A stretch of 64,000 nucleotides of DNA from Enterococcus faecium. Its GTDB lineage: Bacteria > Bacillota > Bacilli > Lactobacillales > Enterococcaceae. The stretch's first letter is position 1, and every line of letters begins with the position of its first letter. Below, piece by piece: positions 8,131 through 18,066 of this stretch. The notes beneath the pieces are model-generated. The model saw only the letters and a program-made list of their open reading frames with translations. It was not told the origin of the DNA and ran no database searches. The translations under genes were made by a program, and so were the position numbers. Location: positions 680,501-744,500 of the forward strand of contig NZ_CP118955.1 in assembly GCF_029023785.1 (NCBI RefSeq), written 5' to 3'.

Positions 8131-8679
8131 ATGCTGAGTTTGCTGATTTTATTTTTATTGCTAATTGCGTTTTTTTCTGGAGCACGTCGCGGGTTTGCTT
8201 TGCAAATCATATTCGCGATTGGATATGTATTGTCATTTATTGCTGCCCAGCATTTTTACAAACCATTAGCAAGTCATTTGGAATTATACATTCCATACCC
8301 AGCTGTCACCCCAACATCAAAGTTAGCATTTTTTGATCAGGTATTTGCCTTTCACCTAGATGAAGCTTTTTATGCAGGAACTGCTTTTCTGATTATTTTG
8401 CTAATTGGCTGGCTGCTTACCCGATTTGTGGGGGTTTTTGTCCATGGGTTGACGTATGTGCCGATCTTGAGACAGGTAGACTGGATTGCAGGAGGCATCC
8501 TGTCACTAATCATGGCTTACGTTACTATATTTTTGATTTTGCAGTTACTTGCCTTTGTTCCATTAGATGTGGTCCAAAATCAATTCGGCGAGCATAGTTT
8601 CGCTCGTTTTATCGTTGAGAGAACGCCATTTCTTACCAACAAGATGTATGAGCTTTGGGTAACGAATATTTTGAATTAA
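8131..8679 (+). CDS. CvpA-family membrane protein
   Basis: Integral membrane protein of 182 residues with four predicted spans (~1-20, ~25-45, ~80-105, ~115-145). The N-terminal pattern F-F-S-G-A-R-R-G-F-A-L-Q is the CvpA family signature (R-R-G after the first helix). In Bacillus the homologue YshB lies between zapA and polX/mutS2; the same setting here supports the call, although no polX-like gene is present. CvpA was first tied to colicin V production in E. coli; its general role in Firmicutes is unresolved, with cell-envelope and division links proposed. Confidence 0.85.
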   Translation: MLSLLILFLLLIAFFSGARRGFALQIIFAIGYVLSFIAAQHFYKPLASHLELYIPYPAVTPTSKLAFFDQVFAFHLDEAFYAGTAFLIILLIGWLLTRFVGVFVHGLTYVPILRQVDWIAGGILSLIMAYVTIFLILQLLAFVPLDVVQNQFGEHSFARFIVERTPFLTNKMYELWVTNILN

Positions 8680-8793
8680 GGAAAATAGTGCTGGAAAATA
8701 TTTCGTTTTTTGTACAGAGTAGTTTATTTAAGAAGGCTGCGTAGCGTATGTCCGGCACAGCTCTTTTTTCATAGTGAAAGATAAGGTGATAAA

Positions 8794-11154
8794 ATGAATA
8801 ACCGAATCCTTGAAACATTGGAATTTGAAAAAGTCAAACAGATGGTCAGACAATTTGTAGTGACTGCACAAGGAAAAGAAGAACTGGCAGAATTGGTACC
8901 AGTGAGTGAGAAACAAACGATCACAAACTGGCTTCAAGAAACTGAGGATGGATTGAAAGTGCAACGTCTGCGAGGCGGGATCCCTATACCTAAACTTGAA
9001 AATATCCGTCCCCATATGAAACGGATCGAGATCGGAGCAGACTTGAATGGAGTGGAGCTTGCACAAGTTTCCAGAGTATTGTCTACGACAAGCGAATTAA
9101 ATCGTTTCATTGATGATCTTTCTGACAGTGAAATCGAATTTGCACGTTTGTATATGTGGGCAGATCAGTTAGTCACGATCCCTGTTTTGAGCCGCCGTTT
9201 AAAGGAAGCAATCGATGAAGACGGACGCGTGACTGATGACGCTTCTCCTGAGTTAAAGAGCATAAGACAGAACATTCGGCGAAGTGAACAAGCTGTTCGT
9301 GAACAGTTAGATGGGATCGTCCGTGGGAAAAATGCAAAGTATTTAAGTGATGCGATCATCACCATGCGAAATGACCGCTACGTTATCCCAGTCAAACAAG
9401 AATACCGCGGTGTATTTGGCGGTGTAGTCCACGATCAAAGTGCTTCAGGACAGACTTTATTTATTGAACCAAAACAAGTGGTGGATTTGAATAATCGTTT
9501 GCGTCAATACCAAATCGCTGAACGAAATGAGATTCAACGTATTTTAAGTGAACTTTCTGCTGAACTTGTTCCCCATCGTCAAGAAATCATCCACAATGCT
9601 TATGTGATTGGTAAAATGGATCTGATGAATGCAAAAGCACGATTTGGTAAAGAAGTAAAAGCTATCGTGCCGGGAATCAGTGAAGACAATCATGTCGTCT
9701 TGAAACAAGCAAGACATCCACTGATCGATCAGGAAAAAGTAGTTTCTAATGACATCACAATCGGAAAAGACTATCAAGCCATCGTCATTACAGGACCTAA
9801 CACAGGTGGGAAAACGATCACGTTGAAGACTTTAGGTCTGTTACAACTGATGGGGCAAGCAGGATTACCGATTCCTGCAGGTGAAGAAAGTCAAATCGGT
9901 ATTTTTGAGGAAGTATTTGCGGATATAGGAGACGAACAGTCGATTGAGCAAAGTCTATCGACCTTTTCTTCTCATATGACGAACACTGTAGATATTTTAT
10001 CAAAAGTCAATGAAAAAAGTCTGGTATTATTTGACGAGCTCGGTGCAGGAACAGATCCGCAAGAAGGTGCTGCTCTAGCAATCGCAATCTTAGATGATCT
10101 TGGTAAAAAGTCTGCTTATGTGATGGCAACAACGCATTATCCTGAATTGAAAGTTTATGGATATAATCGGGCAAATACGATTAATGCCAGCATGGAGTTT
10201 GATGTGGATACATTAAGTCCAACGTATCGTTTGCTGATTGGCGTTCCTGGACGAAGCAATGCGTTTGAAATCTCTAGCCGATTAGGTCTTGATACAGAAG
10301 TTATTGATGAAGCGAAGCAGTTGATGAATGATGAGAGCCAAGATTTAAACGAAATGATCACAGATTTAGAGAATCGCCGGAAAATGGCAGAGACCGAATA
10401 TCTGGAAATGCGTCATTTTGTTTCTGAGGCACAAGAACTTCACGATGATTTGAAAGAAGCTTACAGCTATTTCTTTGAAGAACGTGAAAAAGAAATGGAA
10501 AAAGCAAAGAAAAAAGCAAATGAAGTCGTGTCAGAGGCGGAAGAAAAAGCAGAAAAAATCATTGCTGATATTCGTAAAATGCAACAGCAGATTGGGCAAG
10601 GAAATGTGAAAGAGCATCAGTTGATCGATGCAAAGACCCAATTAGCAAATCTACATCAAGAAGAAACTTTGAAGAAAAATAAAGTATTGAAGAAGGCGAA
10701 AGAACAAAAAACGTTGAAACCGGGAGACGAAGTGTTGGTTACGACTTACGGCCAAAGAGGGACGCTTTTACGTAAAAACGGGAATCAGTGGCAAGTAGAA
10801 ATCGGTATATTAAAAATGAATGTGTCCGAAGACGAGCTGACGCCTGTTGCTCCTCAAAAAGAGCCGACACAACGAGTTATCCATGCTGTACGATCTGAAT
10901 CTAGTAGTCACGTGCCGAATCAATTGGACCTTCGAGGAAAACGATACGAAGAAGCGCTAAGTGAGGTAGATCAATATTTGGATTCTGCCATTCTAGCTGG
11001 TTATCCTCAAGTGACTATTGTCCACGGAAAAGGAACAGGCGCACTTCGCAAGGGAATTACTGATTATCTTAAAAACCATCGGAGCGTCAAAAGCTTTGAG
11101 TTTGCACCGGCAAACCAAGGCGGAAATGGTGCGACAATTGTTAAATTTAAGTAA
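8794..11154 (+). CDS. mutS2: MutS2 family protein with C-terminal Smr nuclease domain
   Basis: A 786-residue ATPase that acts on recombination intermediates and, in Bacillus subtilis, on collided ribosomes. It has no N-terminal mismatch-recognition domain. The core and clamp helices (~1-320) precede Walker A G-P-N-T-G-G-K-T (~334-341) and Walker B L-V-L-F-D-E-L-G-A-G-T-D-P (~410-422). A long coiled coil spans ~520-640. A KOW-like segment near 650 precedes the Smr domain (~710-786), with L-D-L-R-G and H-G-K-G-T-G-A-L-R. Length and domain order are normal. It follows cvpA and precedes trxA and uvrC. Confidence 0.95.
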   Translation: MNNRILETLEFEKVKQMVRQFVVTAQGKEELAELVPVSEKQTITNWLQETEDGLKVQRLRGGIPIPKLENIRPHMKRIEIGADLNGVELAQVSRVLSTTSELNRFIDDLSDSEIEFARLYMWADQLVTIPVLSRRLKEAIDEDGRVTDDASPELKSIRQNIRRSEQAVREQLDGIVRGKNAKYLSDAIITMRNDRYVIPVKQEYRGVFGGVVHDQSASGQTLFIEPKQVVDLNNRLRQYQIAERNEIQRILSELSAELVPHRQEIIHNAYVIGKMDLMNAKARFGKEVKAIVPGISEDNHVVLKQARHPLIDQEKVVSNDITIGKDYQAIVITGPNTGGKTITLKTLGLLQLMGQAGLPIPAGEESQIGIFEEVFADIGDEQSIEQSLSTFSSHMTNTVDILSKVNEKSLVLFDELGAGTDPQEGAALAIAILDDLGKKSAYVMATTHYPELKVYGYNRANTINASMEFDVDTLSPTYRLLIGVPGRSNAFEISSRLGLDTEVIDEAKQLMNDESQDLNEMITDLENRRKMAETEYLEMRHFVSEAQELHDDLKEAYSYFFEEREKEMEKAKKKANEVVSEAEEKAEKIIADIRKMQQQIGQGNVKEHQLIDAKTQLANLHQEETLKKNKVLKKAKEQKTLKPGDEVLVTTYGQRGTLLRKNGNQWQVEIGILKMNVSEDELTPVAPQKEPTQRVIHAVRSESSSHVPNQLDLRGKRYEEALSEVDQYLDSAILAGYPQVTIVHGKGTGALRKGITDYLKNHRSVKSFEFAPANQGGNGATIVKFK

Positions 11155-11189
11155 AACTTACTAAAGGTAAGCAGATGGTTCGCTATCCA

Positions 11190-11208
11190 AGTATAGAAAT
11201 GCTATACT
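11190..11208. promoter_or_regulatory. Palindrome overlapping the putative trxA -10 box
   Basis: AGTATAG and CTATACT form a perfect 7-bp inverted repeat with a 5-base spacer; the right arm contains a TATACT -10 element 33 bases before the trxA start. No good -35 box is visible, so regulated initiation is plausible. Confidence 0.4.
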
Positions 11209-11240
11209 AGTCATAGATTTTAAAAATGGAGGTCTTTGAT

Positions 11241-11555
11241 ATGTCACAAGTAATTACAGATAAGACATTTAATGAAGAAACAGATAAAGGACTTGTATTG
11301 ATTGATTTTTGGGCAACTTGGTGTGGTCCATGTCGTATGCAAGCACCGATTTTGGATCAGTTGGAACAAGAATATGATGAAGAAGAATTCAGAATTGCTA
11401 AAATGGATGTGGATGAAAATCCAGAAACTCCTCAACAATTCGGTATCATGAGCATTCCAACATTAATGTTGAAAAAAGATGGTCAAGTAGTAGAAAAAGC
11501 TGTTGGTGTTCATTCAAAAGAACAACTACGTCAAATGATCGATCAATATTTATAA
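11241..11555 (+). CDS. trxA: Thioredoxin
   Basis: Small cytoplasmic disulfide reductase, 104 residues. The redox motif W-C-G-P-C places the cysteines at 28 and 31, and the cis-proline loop S-I-P-T follows near residue 73. The upstream ATG at 11226 was rejected because it overlaps the GGAGG ribosome site; the ATG at 11241 has ideal spacing. Thioredoxin serves ribonucleotide reductase, methionine sulfoxide reductase and peroxidases. It has its own promoter region and a strong terminator, so it can be transcribed independently of mutS2. Confidence 0.95.
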   Translation: MSQVITDKTFNEETDKGLVLIDFWATWCGPCRMQAPILDQLEQEYDEEEFRIAKMDVDENPETPQQFGIMSIPTLMLKKDGQVVEKAVGVHSKEQLRQMIDQYL

Positions 11556-11575
11556 AAACTTACAGCAAAAATAAG

Positions 11576-11617
11576 CTGAGGGTGGAACTGAATCCAGTTC
11601 CGTCCTCGGTTTTTTTG
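11576..11617 (+). terminator. Terminator of trxA
   Basis: CTGAGGGTGGAACT and AGTTCCGTCCTCGG pair (one mismatch) and are followed by TTTTTTT. Confidence 0.85.
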
Positions 11618-11696
11618 CGGTTGAGTTAAGGTTATTCAAATTAATATTTTTTGAGTATAATTACGTTGTCAGGCTGGATTGTTTTTTTGACAGACA

Positions 11697-11705
11697 TGCT
11701 ATAAT
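11697..11705 (+). promoter_or_regulatory. Extended -10 promoter of uvrC
   Basis: TGCTATAAT is an exact extended -10 element, 31 bases before the uvrC start. A TTGACA at 11687-11692 is too close (7 bases) to serve as its -35. Confidence 0.5.
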
Positions 11706-11736
11706 AACTTTAATTGAATATGAAGGGGAGTACCAG

Positions 11737-13515
11737 ATGAACGAACGAATCAAAAACAAATTAGCTTTACTTCCTGATCAGCCCGGCTGTTACTTGATGA
11801 AAGATAAAAATGGAACGATCATTTATGTCGGCAAAGCCAAAATATTAAAAAATCGTGTCCGCTCATATTTTACTGGCAGCCATAATACGAAAACGGAACG
11901 GCTTGTTAGTGAAATCGAAGACTTTGAATACATCGTTACAGAATCGAATATCGAAGCATTGCTCTTAGAGATCAATCTGATAAAGAAAAATGATCCTAAA
12001 TACAACATTATGTTAAAGGATGATAAAACCTATCCTTTCCTTAAGATAACGAATGAAAAATATCCCCGTTTGGTGATTACTCGTAAGGTACTAAAAGACA
12101 AAGCACTGTATTTTGGACCATATCCTGATGTCGGTGCGGCGAATGAGACAAAGAAGATCCTCGATCGATTATTTCCTCTAAGAAAATGCAAACCTAGTCA
12201 GACGAAGGAGCCTTGTCTTTACTATCATTTGGGACAATGTCTGTGTCCTTATTATTTCGACGTAGATCCGAAAGTCTATACGAAAATCGTTGATGAAGTG
12301 AAAAACTTTTTAAACGGAGGACACGAAAAAATCGAGTCAGAGATCCATCAGAAAATGGAAAAAGCTGCTGAAAATATGGAGTTTGAAAAAGCTGCAGAGT
12401 ACCGAGACCAGATCCGTGCCATTGAGACAATCATGACTCGCCAAAAAATGACAAATACTGATTTACTGGATCGAGATGTATTTGGTTATGCGATTGACAA
12501 AGGATGGATGTGTGTCCAAGTGTTTTTCGTAAGACAAGGAAAGCTAATTGAACGAGATGTTTCAATGTTTCCTTTCTATAACGAAGCAGAAGAAGATTTC
12601 TTGACTTACATCGGTCAGTTTTATCAGGAAAATGAGCATTTCATTCCTAAAGAAGTCTTGATTCCTGATACGATCGACAAGCCAAGTGTAGAAGCTTTGT
12701 TAGCTACGAAAGTGCTGCAACCAAAACGAGGAGAAAAGAAAAAATTAGTTGAATTGGCGAATAAGAATGCCTCAGTTGCTTTGAATGAACGGTTTGATCT
12801 GATTGCCAGAAAACAGGAACGGACGATCGGAGCAGTTGAACGTTTAGGAAACGCGATGAATATCCCGACCCCAATACGTATCGAGTCTTTTGATAACTCT
12901 AATATCATGGGGACGAATCCTGTGGCTGCGATGGTCGTATTCATTGATGGAAAACCGGCAAGAAAAGAATATCGGAAATATAAAATAAAAACAGTCAACG
13001 GACCGGATGATTATGCATCAATGAGAGAAGTCATCTATCGCAGATATTCACGAGTGATTCGCGAAGGGTTGCCTTTACCTGATTTGATCTTGATCGATGG
13101 AGGAAAAGGACAAGTAGATGTGGCAAAAGATGTCTTAGAAAATCAATTAGGAATCGATATTCCTATTGCTGGCATGGCAAAAAACGATAAACATAAAACA
13201 AATGAGTTGCTATTCGGTACAGATTTGGCTGTAGTACCGCTTGAGCGAAATTCACCAGAGTTTTTCTTACTCCAGCGAATCCAAGATGAAGTCCATCGAT
13301 TCGCAATCACTTTCCATCGGCAGCTACGCAGTAAAAACAGTTTTGCTTCCCGATTAGATGAAATTGAAGGGTTAGGACCAAAAAGAAAAAAAATGCTGCT
13401 TAAAGAGTTCAAATCGTTGAAAAATATCACAGCAGCCACGACAGAAGAATTACAAGAAATCGGACTGCCGAAAAATGTCGCACAAAACGTATTTGATAAA
13501 TTACATCAGGAATGA
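11737..13515 (+). CDS. uvrC: Excinuclease ABC subunit C
   Basis: Dual-incision nuclease of nucleotide excision repair, 592 residues. The N-terminal GIY-YIG nuclease reads G-C-Y-L-M-K-D ... I-I-Y-V-G-K-A-K (~residues 17-35). A zinc/Cys-rich segment [13 protein letters not shown] lies at ~160-172. The UVR domain ([10 protein letters not shown], ~205-235) binds UvrB. The RNase H-like nuclease has E-S-F-D-N-S and [10 protein letters not shown]. Two C-terminal helix-hairpin-helix motifs follow. It works with UvrAB, not encoded here, and ends the zapA-cvpA-mutS2-trxA-uvrC cluster. Confidence 0.97.
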   Translation: MNERIKNKLALLPDQPGCYLMKDKNGTIIYVGKAKILKNRVRSYFTGSHNTKTERLVSEIEDFEYIVTESNIEALLLEINLIKKNDPKYNIMLKDDKTYPFLKITNEKYPRLVITRKVLKDKALYFGPYPDVGAANETKKILDRLFPLRKCKPSQTKEPCLYYHLGQCLCPYYFDVDPKVYTKIVDEVKNFLNGGHEKIESEIHQKMEKAAENMEFEKAAEYRDQIRAIETIMTRQKMTNTDLLDRDVFGYAIDKGWMCVQVFFVRQGKLIERDVSMFPFYNEAEEDFLTYIGQFYQENEHFIPKEVLIPDTIDKPSVEALLATKVLQPKRGEKKKLVELANKNASVALNERFDLIARKQERTIGAVERLGNAMNIPTPIRIESFDNSNIMGTNPVAAMVVFIDGKPARKEYRKYKIKTVNGPDDYASMREVIYRRYSRVIREGLPLPDLILIDGGKGQVDVAKDVLENQLGIDIPIAGMAKNDKHKTNELLFGTDLAVVPLERNSPEFFLLQRIQDEVHRFAITFHRQLRSKNSFASRLDEIEGLGPKRKKMLLKEFKSLKNITAATTEELQEIGLPKNVAQNVFDKLHQE

Positions 13516-13519
13516 GGAA

Positions 13520-13558
13520 AGGGCACTTTACAAAGAAAGTAAAGTGTCCTATCATTTT
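13520..13558 (+). terminator. Terminator of uvrC
   Basis: AGGGCACTTTAC pairs with GTAAAGTGTCCT around a 6-base loop; the tail ATCATTTT is only moderately T-rich. Confidence 0.7.
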
Positions 13559-13659
13559 ATGTACAACAAAAAGAGCGTTTACGTTTTGTTGGTAAATAAT
13601 AAATCGCTTACGTCTGGTGTCTAAGGATATATGTGATTTCTTGAAGAAGGAGTGAAGAA

Positions 13660-14559
13660 ATGTTAGAAGTCAAGGATCTTGTTAAAACTTTTGGGAACTA
13701 CACAGCTGTCGATCATGTCTCTTTCCAAATCCCCGATGGAAAAATCATGGGGCTAATTGGCCAAAACGGGGCTGGGAAGACAACGACTTTTCGTTTGATC
13801 TTGGATTTTTTGACACAAGACCAAGGAGAAGTGTTATGGAATGGCCATCATCTTGGGGAGAAAGATTATGATGTCATCGGTTATCTTCCGGAGGAACGGG
13901 GACTTTATCCGAAAGTAACGATTCAAGACCAACTGCTTTATTTTGCAGAACTTAGAGGGAAATCAAGAAAAGAGATTGAACCAAAAATCGATTTTTGGAT
14001 GGAAAAATTTCAGGTAAAAGGGAAAAAGACGGATAAAGTAAAATCTTTGTCTAAAGGAAATCAGCAAAAAGTCCAGCTAATCGCCACGTTAATCCATGAA
14101 CCTAAATTGATCATTTTGGATGAGCCATTCAGCGGGTTAGATCCGGTAAATGCTGAATTGCTAAAAGATGGAATATTGGAATTGAAAAAACATGGTTCAT
14201 GTGTCATTTTTTCTAGCCACAATATGGATAATGTAGAAAAAATCTGCGATCATTTGATCATGTTGCGAAACGGAAAAATGGTTTTGAATGGAAAAGTACA
14301 TGAGATTCGTGAATCATTTGGCCGTACGAAGTTATTCTTGGAATCTGGTTTAAGCCAACAGGAAGTAGAAGAAATCGAAGGCGTGAAAAAAGTGATCCTT
14401 CATGAAGACAATACGTTAGAGATTACCTTAGAAGATCCTGAAGCTGGGAAAGAAATCTTTACTCGTGCGACTCAATTCGGCTACATTCCTATGTTCAACC
14501 AACAACCGCCAACTTTGGAAGAGATTTTCAAATTGAAAGCAGGTGAAATCGATGCGTAA
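13660..14559 (+). CDS. ABC transporter ATP-binding protein (NatA/YhaQ-like)
   Basis: Nucleotide-binding subunit of an ABC-2 exporter, 299 residues. It has Walker A G-Q-N-G-A-G-K-T-T (~residues 36-44), signature L-S-K-G-N-Q-Q-K, Walker B L-I-I-L-D-E-P-F-S-G-L-D-P and an H-loop S-S-H-N-M. The extra ~80 C-terminal residues are typical of NatA/EcsA/YhaQ-type ATPases. The last 8 bases overlap the permease start, so the two are translationally coupled. Close relatives act in Na+ export or stress resistance; the substrate here is not determinable. Confidence 0.9.
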   Translation: MLEVKDLVKTFGNYTAVDHVSFQIPDGKIMGLIGQNGAGKTTTFRLILDFLTQDQGEVLWNGHHLGEKDYDVIGYLPEERGLYPKVTIQDQLLYFAELRGKSRKEIEPKIDFWMEKFQVKGKKTDKVKSLSKGNQQKVQLIATLIHEPKLIILDEPFSGLDPVNAELLKDGILELKKHGSCVIFSSHNMDNVEKICDHLIMLRNGKMVLNGKVHEIRESFGRTKLFLESGLSQQEVEEIEGVKKVILHEDNTLEITLEDPEAGKEIFTRATQFGYIPMFNQQPPTLEEIFKLKAGEIDA

Positions 14560-15814
14560 GTTTTGGATTATTACCAAAGATGTCTATTTAAAAAATGTTA
14601 AGTCGATTTCTTTCTTGATCATGATATTAGTCCCTTTTATCATGCTGGGTATCATTTATGTAGCAGGAAACTTTGCTCAACAAAATAGTGATGTCAATAA
14701 AATCGGCGTATTGGCTGATAATGAGCAAATCAGTCAGCAAATGAGCCAAGTCAAAACAGATGATTTTGAGTTCAAAGCAGTTGATTCTGAAGAAAAAGCA
14801 CAAAAAGAGCTTTCGGAAGAAAAAATCGATGCGTATTTAGTAGTCTCAACTGAGAATGATAAGATAAATGGGATGCTTTATAGCGAAAATTCATTAGGAC
14901 AAAGTACACAACTACTGATACAACAACAACTGACTGGCTTGCAATCGATGCTTCGAGCGAGTCAATTAGGCATTTCACCAGAAGAAGTAGCTAGCTTGAG
15001 CCAACAAGCAAGTTTGACTCGACAAAAAGTCAATTTTGATTCAAAAGGAAAAATGACAGTCGGAGAAGATAACTCGACAGTCCAATATGTCGTAAGTTAT
15101 GTAGCAACGATTGTCTTGTTCATTATTATTTTGACGTATGCGCAGATCATTGCACAAGAGATCGCTTCTGAAAAAGGCACGCGGATCATGGAAGTGATCC
15201 TGTCCAGTACGACTGCACAAAAGCATTTTTACGGAAAATTAACAGGTGTTTTACTTGTTGCATTAACGCAAATGGCATTATACGGTATTATTTTTGGTAT
15301 AGGATACAGTCAATTCAAAGATATGGAAATGGTCAAAAATATATTAGACGGTATCTCATTGGATAACTTGATTGGACCATTCTTGTGGTATTCTCTTCTA
15401 TTCATGATCTTTGGCATTTTGATTTTTTCTGTTTTAGCAGCTTTATGTGGCTCTTTGGTCAACAAAGCAGAAGATACAGCAAAAGCAATTTTGCCAGTGA
15501 CTTATCTATCTCTAGGCGGATACATGCTTGGATTGATACTAGGAGCTTCAGATCCAAACAATATCGTTATTCGGATCACTTCGTATATTCCATTCTTATC
15601 TTCATATATTATGCCGGTTCGCTTAGCAAATGAGACAGTCGGTATGGGTGGAGCATTGATTTCCTTGTTGGTACTTGTAGCCGTAACATTCTTATTGATG
15701 ATCTTGTCTGCAAACATGTACAAATCGAATGTACTCGTTTATAGCGAAGGCGGATTATGGAGTTCATTAAAACAATCGATTTCAATTATGAGGAATGAAC
15801 GAAAAAAAGCATAA
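14552..15814 (+). CDS. ABC-2 transporter permease (NatB/YhaP-like)
   Basis: Membrane partner of the preceding ATPase, 420 residues. One transmembrane segment lies near the N-terminus (~16-38), then a ~140-residue extracytoplasmic domain, then five or more spans clustered in the C-terminal half (~180-400). The region S-E-K-G-T-R-I-M-E-V-I-L-S-S-T between them is the hallmark of the ABC-2 NatB group. The start at 14552 has AGGTGA 5 bases upstream and is preferred to the GTG at 14543, which lies inside that site. It ends 19 bases before a terminator. Confidence 0.85.
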   Translation: MRKFWIITKDVYLKNVKSISFLIMILVPFIMLGIIYVAGNFAQQNSDVNKIGVLADNEQISQQMSQVKTDDFEFKAVDSEEKAQKELSEEKIDAYLVVSTENDKINGMLYSENSLGQSTQLLIQQQLTGLQSMLRASQLGISPEEVASLSQQASLTRQKVNFDSKGKMTVGEDNSTVQYVVSYVATIVLFIIILTYAQIIAQEIASEKGTRIMEVILSSTTAQKHFYGKLTGVLLVALTQMALYGIIFGIGYSQFKDMEMVKNILDGISLDNLIGPFLWYSLLFMIFGILIFSVLAALCGSLVNKAEDTAKAILPVTYLSLGGYMLGLILGASDPNNIVIRITSYIPFLSSYIMPVRLANETVGMGGALISLLVLVAVTFLLMILSANMYKSNVLVYSEGGLWSSLKQSISIMRNERKKA

Positions 15815-15832
15815 AACAATCCTAAAATACAG

Positions 15833-15870
15833 AAGGAAGCTGGACATCTATTGTTCCCAGCTTCTTTTTG
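15833..15870 (+). terminator. Terminator of the NatAB-like operon
   Basis: GAAGCTGG and CCCAGCTTC arms are followed by TTTTTG. Confidence 0.75.
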
Positions 15871-15914
15871 TATAGACCTATTTTATTTATTTTACTATAT
15901 TGGATATATATTCA

Positions 15915-15943
15915 TTGAAAATAGTGTATAACAACTTTATAAT
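15915..15943 (+). promoter_or_regulatory. Promoter of fbp
   Basis: TTGAAA (15915-15920), 17-base spacer, TATAAT (15938-15943): a near-perfect sigma-A promoter 31 bases upstream of the chosen fbp start. Confidence 0.8.
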
Positions 15944-15974
15944 ATTGAGTATACCAATTTTTGGAGGCGTTTTA

Positions 15975-17873
15975 ATGGACCGTTATTTAGATTTACTTTC
16001 AGAAAAATTCCCCTCAACGGAAGATGTCATCACGGAAATCATCAATCTCGAAGCAATTTTGCAGCTTCCAAAAGGAACAGAGTTATTTTTGAGTGATATA
16101 CATGGCGAATTTCCTGCTTTTGATCATATTCTGCGTATCGGTTCAGGAAATCTTAAAGAAAAGATCAAAGACCTTTTTTCTGAACAAATGACGGAAACGG
16201 ATATCAGCCAATTCACTATTTTTACGGCTTATCCAGAATATGCATTAACGACTGATTGGTACAAAGAACAAGATAAATCGCAGCTGATCCATCATTTGAT
16301 CGATCTTTTACGGTTTACGACAGTCAAATATACCCGGTCAAAAGTTCGAAAAGGATTGCCGAAAGAATATAGCTATATCATTGAGGAACTCTTGTATATC
16401 GATGACCGTATCAATGGAAAAAAAGACTATGTAAAAAAAATCATTGAACAACTTGTTTTGATGAAGGAAGAAGAAAAATTTTTAACGAAACTTGCACAGA
16501 CGATCCAAAAATCTGTCATCGATCATTTGCATATCGTTGGAGATATTTTTGACCGAGGAACTCAAGCAGCAAAAGTGATGGATCGAATCATGGATTTTTC
16601 TTCTGTAGATATCCAATGGGGAAATCATGATATTTTGTGGATTGGTGCGTATTGCGGCTCTGAGGCATGTTTACTGACACTTTTACGGATTGCAGCACGC
16701 TATAATTATTTATTTGAATTAGAGAAAGAATATGGGTTGAATTTACGTCCATTGTTTTCTTTTGCTCATCAAACTTATCAGAAGAATCCAGTATTTGCGC
16801 CTAAAAACAGTAAAGATCTATCCGAAAGAGAGCAAGAAGAATTAGAAAAGATCCATCAGGCACTTTCTATCCTTCAATTCAAATCAGAACATCAGTTATT
16901 GGATCGTCGACCTGAATTTAAAATGGACGATCGTAAATTGCTGGAAAAAATCGACTATGAAGCATCAACGGTTGATTTAGAAGGTCAGCTCTATGAGTTG
17001 AAAGGAACTTGTTTTCAAACGATCCAGCCAGATGATCCAAAAAAAATCTTGGAAGAGGAACAAAAAGTGATTGATAGTTTGATGTATTCATTCCAGCACT
17101 CTTTGAGAATGCAAAAACATATGACGTTTTTGATCGAAAAAGGGGGAATGTATCTCACGAACAATCAGCATGTGCTGTTTCATGGCTGTATACCTGTAGA
17201 CGAGAAGGGACAGCTCTTAGCATTTGAATTAGACGAATCTTATCGCGGAAAAGAACTGCTGGGCTTTTTTGAAAAACAGATAACTGAAAGCGCAAAAGAT
17301 CTGACTGCAAAAGAAGATTTAGCAACCGATTTGATTTGGTATGCGTGGAGTGGGCCATTTTCGCCTTTATTCGGTAAGAGTAAAATGGCGACTTTTGAAC
17401 GTTATTTTCTCACAGAGCCTCATACACACATCGAGAAAAGCAATCCTTATTATCACTTGCGAGATGAAGAGTGGTTCAGTGAAAAAATTTTAGCAGAATT
17501 CGACACAAAAGAAGAAGGGTCAGCAATTATTAATGGGCACACGCCAGTAAAAGTAAAAAAAGGGGAGTCACCGATCAAAGCAAATGGAAAAGTATTTGTC
17601 ATTGACGGAGGTTTATCCAAAGCTTATCAAAAAACGACAGGAATTGCCGGTTATTCACTATTATGCAATTCTTATGGTTTCCAAATCGTGACACATTATC
17701 CGTTTTTGCCTATTGAACAACAATTTGCAAAAAAATCCGACCAAACAAATGTGAAAAAAGTAATCGAACAGCAACTACCACGCAAACTCAATCGTGATAC
17801 AACAAAAGGTATGGAACTGCAGCAGCAGATTACCCAGCTCAAAAGGCTGTTGGACTATCGAAAGGACGATTGA
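15975..17873 (+). CDS. fbp: Fructose-1,6-bisphosphatase, class III
   Basis: Gluconeogenic enzyme hydrolysing fructose-1,6-bisphosphate to fructose-6-phosphate; 632 residues, the class III (Bacillus FBPase) size. Metallophosphoesterase motifs are F-L-S-D-I-H-G-E-F (D41, H43), G-D-I-F-D-R-G (~190), W-G-N-H-D (~216-219) and I-N-G-H-T-P-V (~525), which together bind two metals. The ATG at 15975 has GGAGG 9 bases upstream; the longer frame beginning at a TTG at 15900 overlaps the promoter and is rejected. It is monocistronic between its own promoter and terminator. Class III enzymes are typical of Firmicutes. Confidence 0.95.
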   Translation: MDRYLDLLSEKFPSTEDVITEIINLEAILQLPKGTELFLSDIHGEFPAFDHILRIGSGNLKEKIKDLFSEQMTETDISQFTIFTAYPEYALTTDWYKEQDKSQLIHHLIDLLRFTTVKYTRSKVRKGLPKEYSYIIEELLYIDDRINGKKDYVKKIIEQLVLMKEEEKFLTKLAQTIQKSVIDHLHIVGDIFDRGTQAAKVMDRIMDFSSVDIQWGNHDILWIGAYCGSEACLLTLLRIAARYNYLFELEKEYGLNLRPLFSFAHQTYQKNPVFAPKNSKDLSEREQEELEKIHQALSILQFKSEHQLLDRRPEFKMDDRKLLEKIDYEASTVDLEGQLYELKGTCFQTIQPDDPKKILEEEQKVIDSLMYSFQHSLRMQKHMTFLIEKGGMYLTNNQHVLFHGCIPVDEKGQLLAFELDESYRGKELLGFFEKQITESAKDLTAKEDLATDLIWYAWSGPFSPLFGKSKMATFERYFLTEPHTHIEKSNPYYHLRDEEWFSEKILAEFDTKEEGSAIINGHTPVKVKKGESPIKANGKVFVIDGGLSKAYQKTTGIAGYSLLCNSYGFQIVTHYPFLPIEQQFAKKSDQTNVKKVIEQQLPRKLNRDTTKGMELQQQITQLKRLLDYRKDD

Positions 17874-17905
17874 GAAGAATTCCAGTGAACATTGTTCCAT
17901 AGACT

Positions 17906-17943
17906 GGAGACTGAGACAAAAGTCGTGTCGCAGTCTCTTTTTC
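17906..17943 (+). terminator. Terminator of fbp
   Basis: GAGACTGAGACA and TGTCGCAGTCTC arms (one mismatch) are followed by TTTTT. The hairpin is the conserved outer end of the adjoining interspersed repeat. Confidence 0.8.
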
Positions 17944-17944
17944 C

Positions 17945-18066
17945 GGATAAACGGTGTTCAATCAGCTGACCCTCGATATTAGCTCAAAAAACGGTAAAAT
18001 ATGAGAAGCTATTTTTCCGTTTTGTTTCTCTAATACTCAGGTCAAGGCACTGATTTCACAACCTCT
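17945..18066. repeat. Interspersed repeat, copy 2a (first of a tandem pair)
   Basis: A ~122-bp unit beginning GATAAACGGTGTTCAA and ending TTTCACAACCTCT. The middle has inverted arms AAACGGTAAAATATGAGAAG and its near-complement ending CCGTTTT. It is the reverse orientation of the copies at 6.4 kb and 63.9 kb. No coding potential is seen. Confidence 0.7.

Noticed and set aside
11687..11705. TTGACA followed by TATAAT before uvrC as a -35/-10 pair
   Set aside because: Only 7 bases separate them; the extended -10 alone is the more likely promoter element.
13561..13640. Possible cre (CcpA) site around GAGCGTTTACGTTTT before the NatAB-like genes
   Set aside because: Too many mismatches to the cre consensus on either strand.
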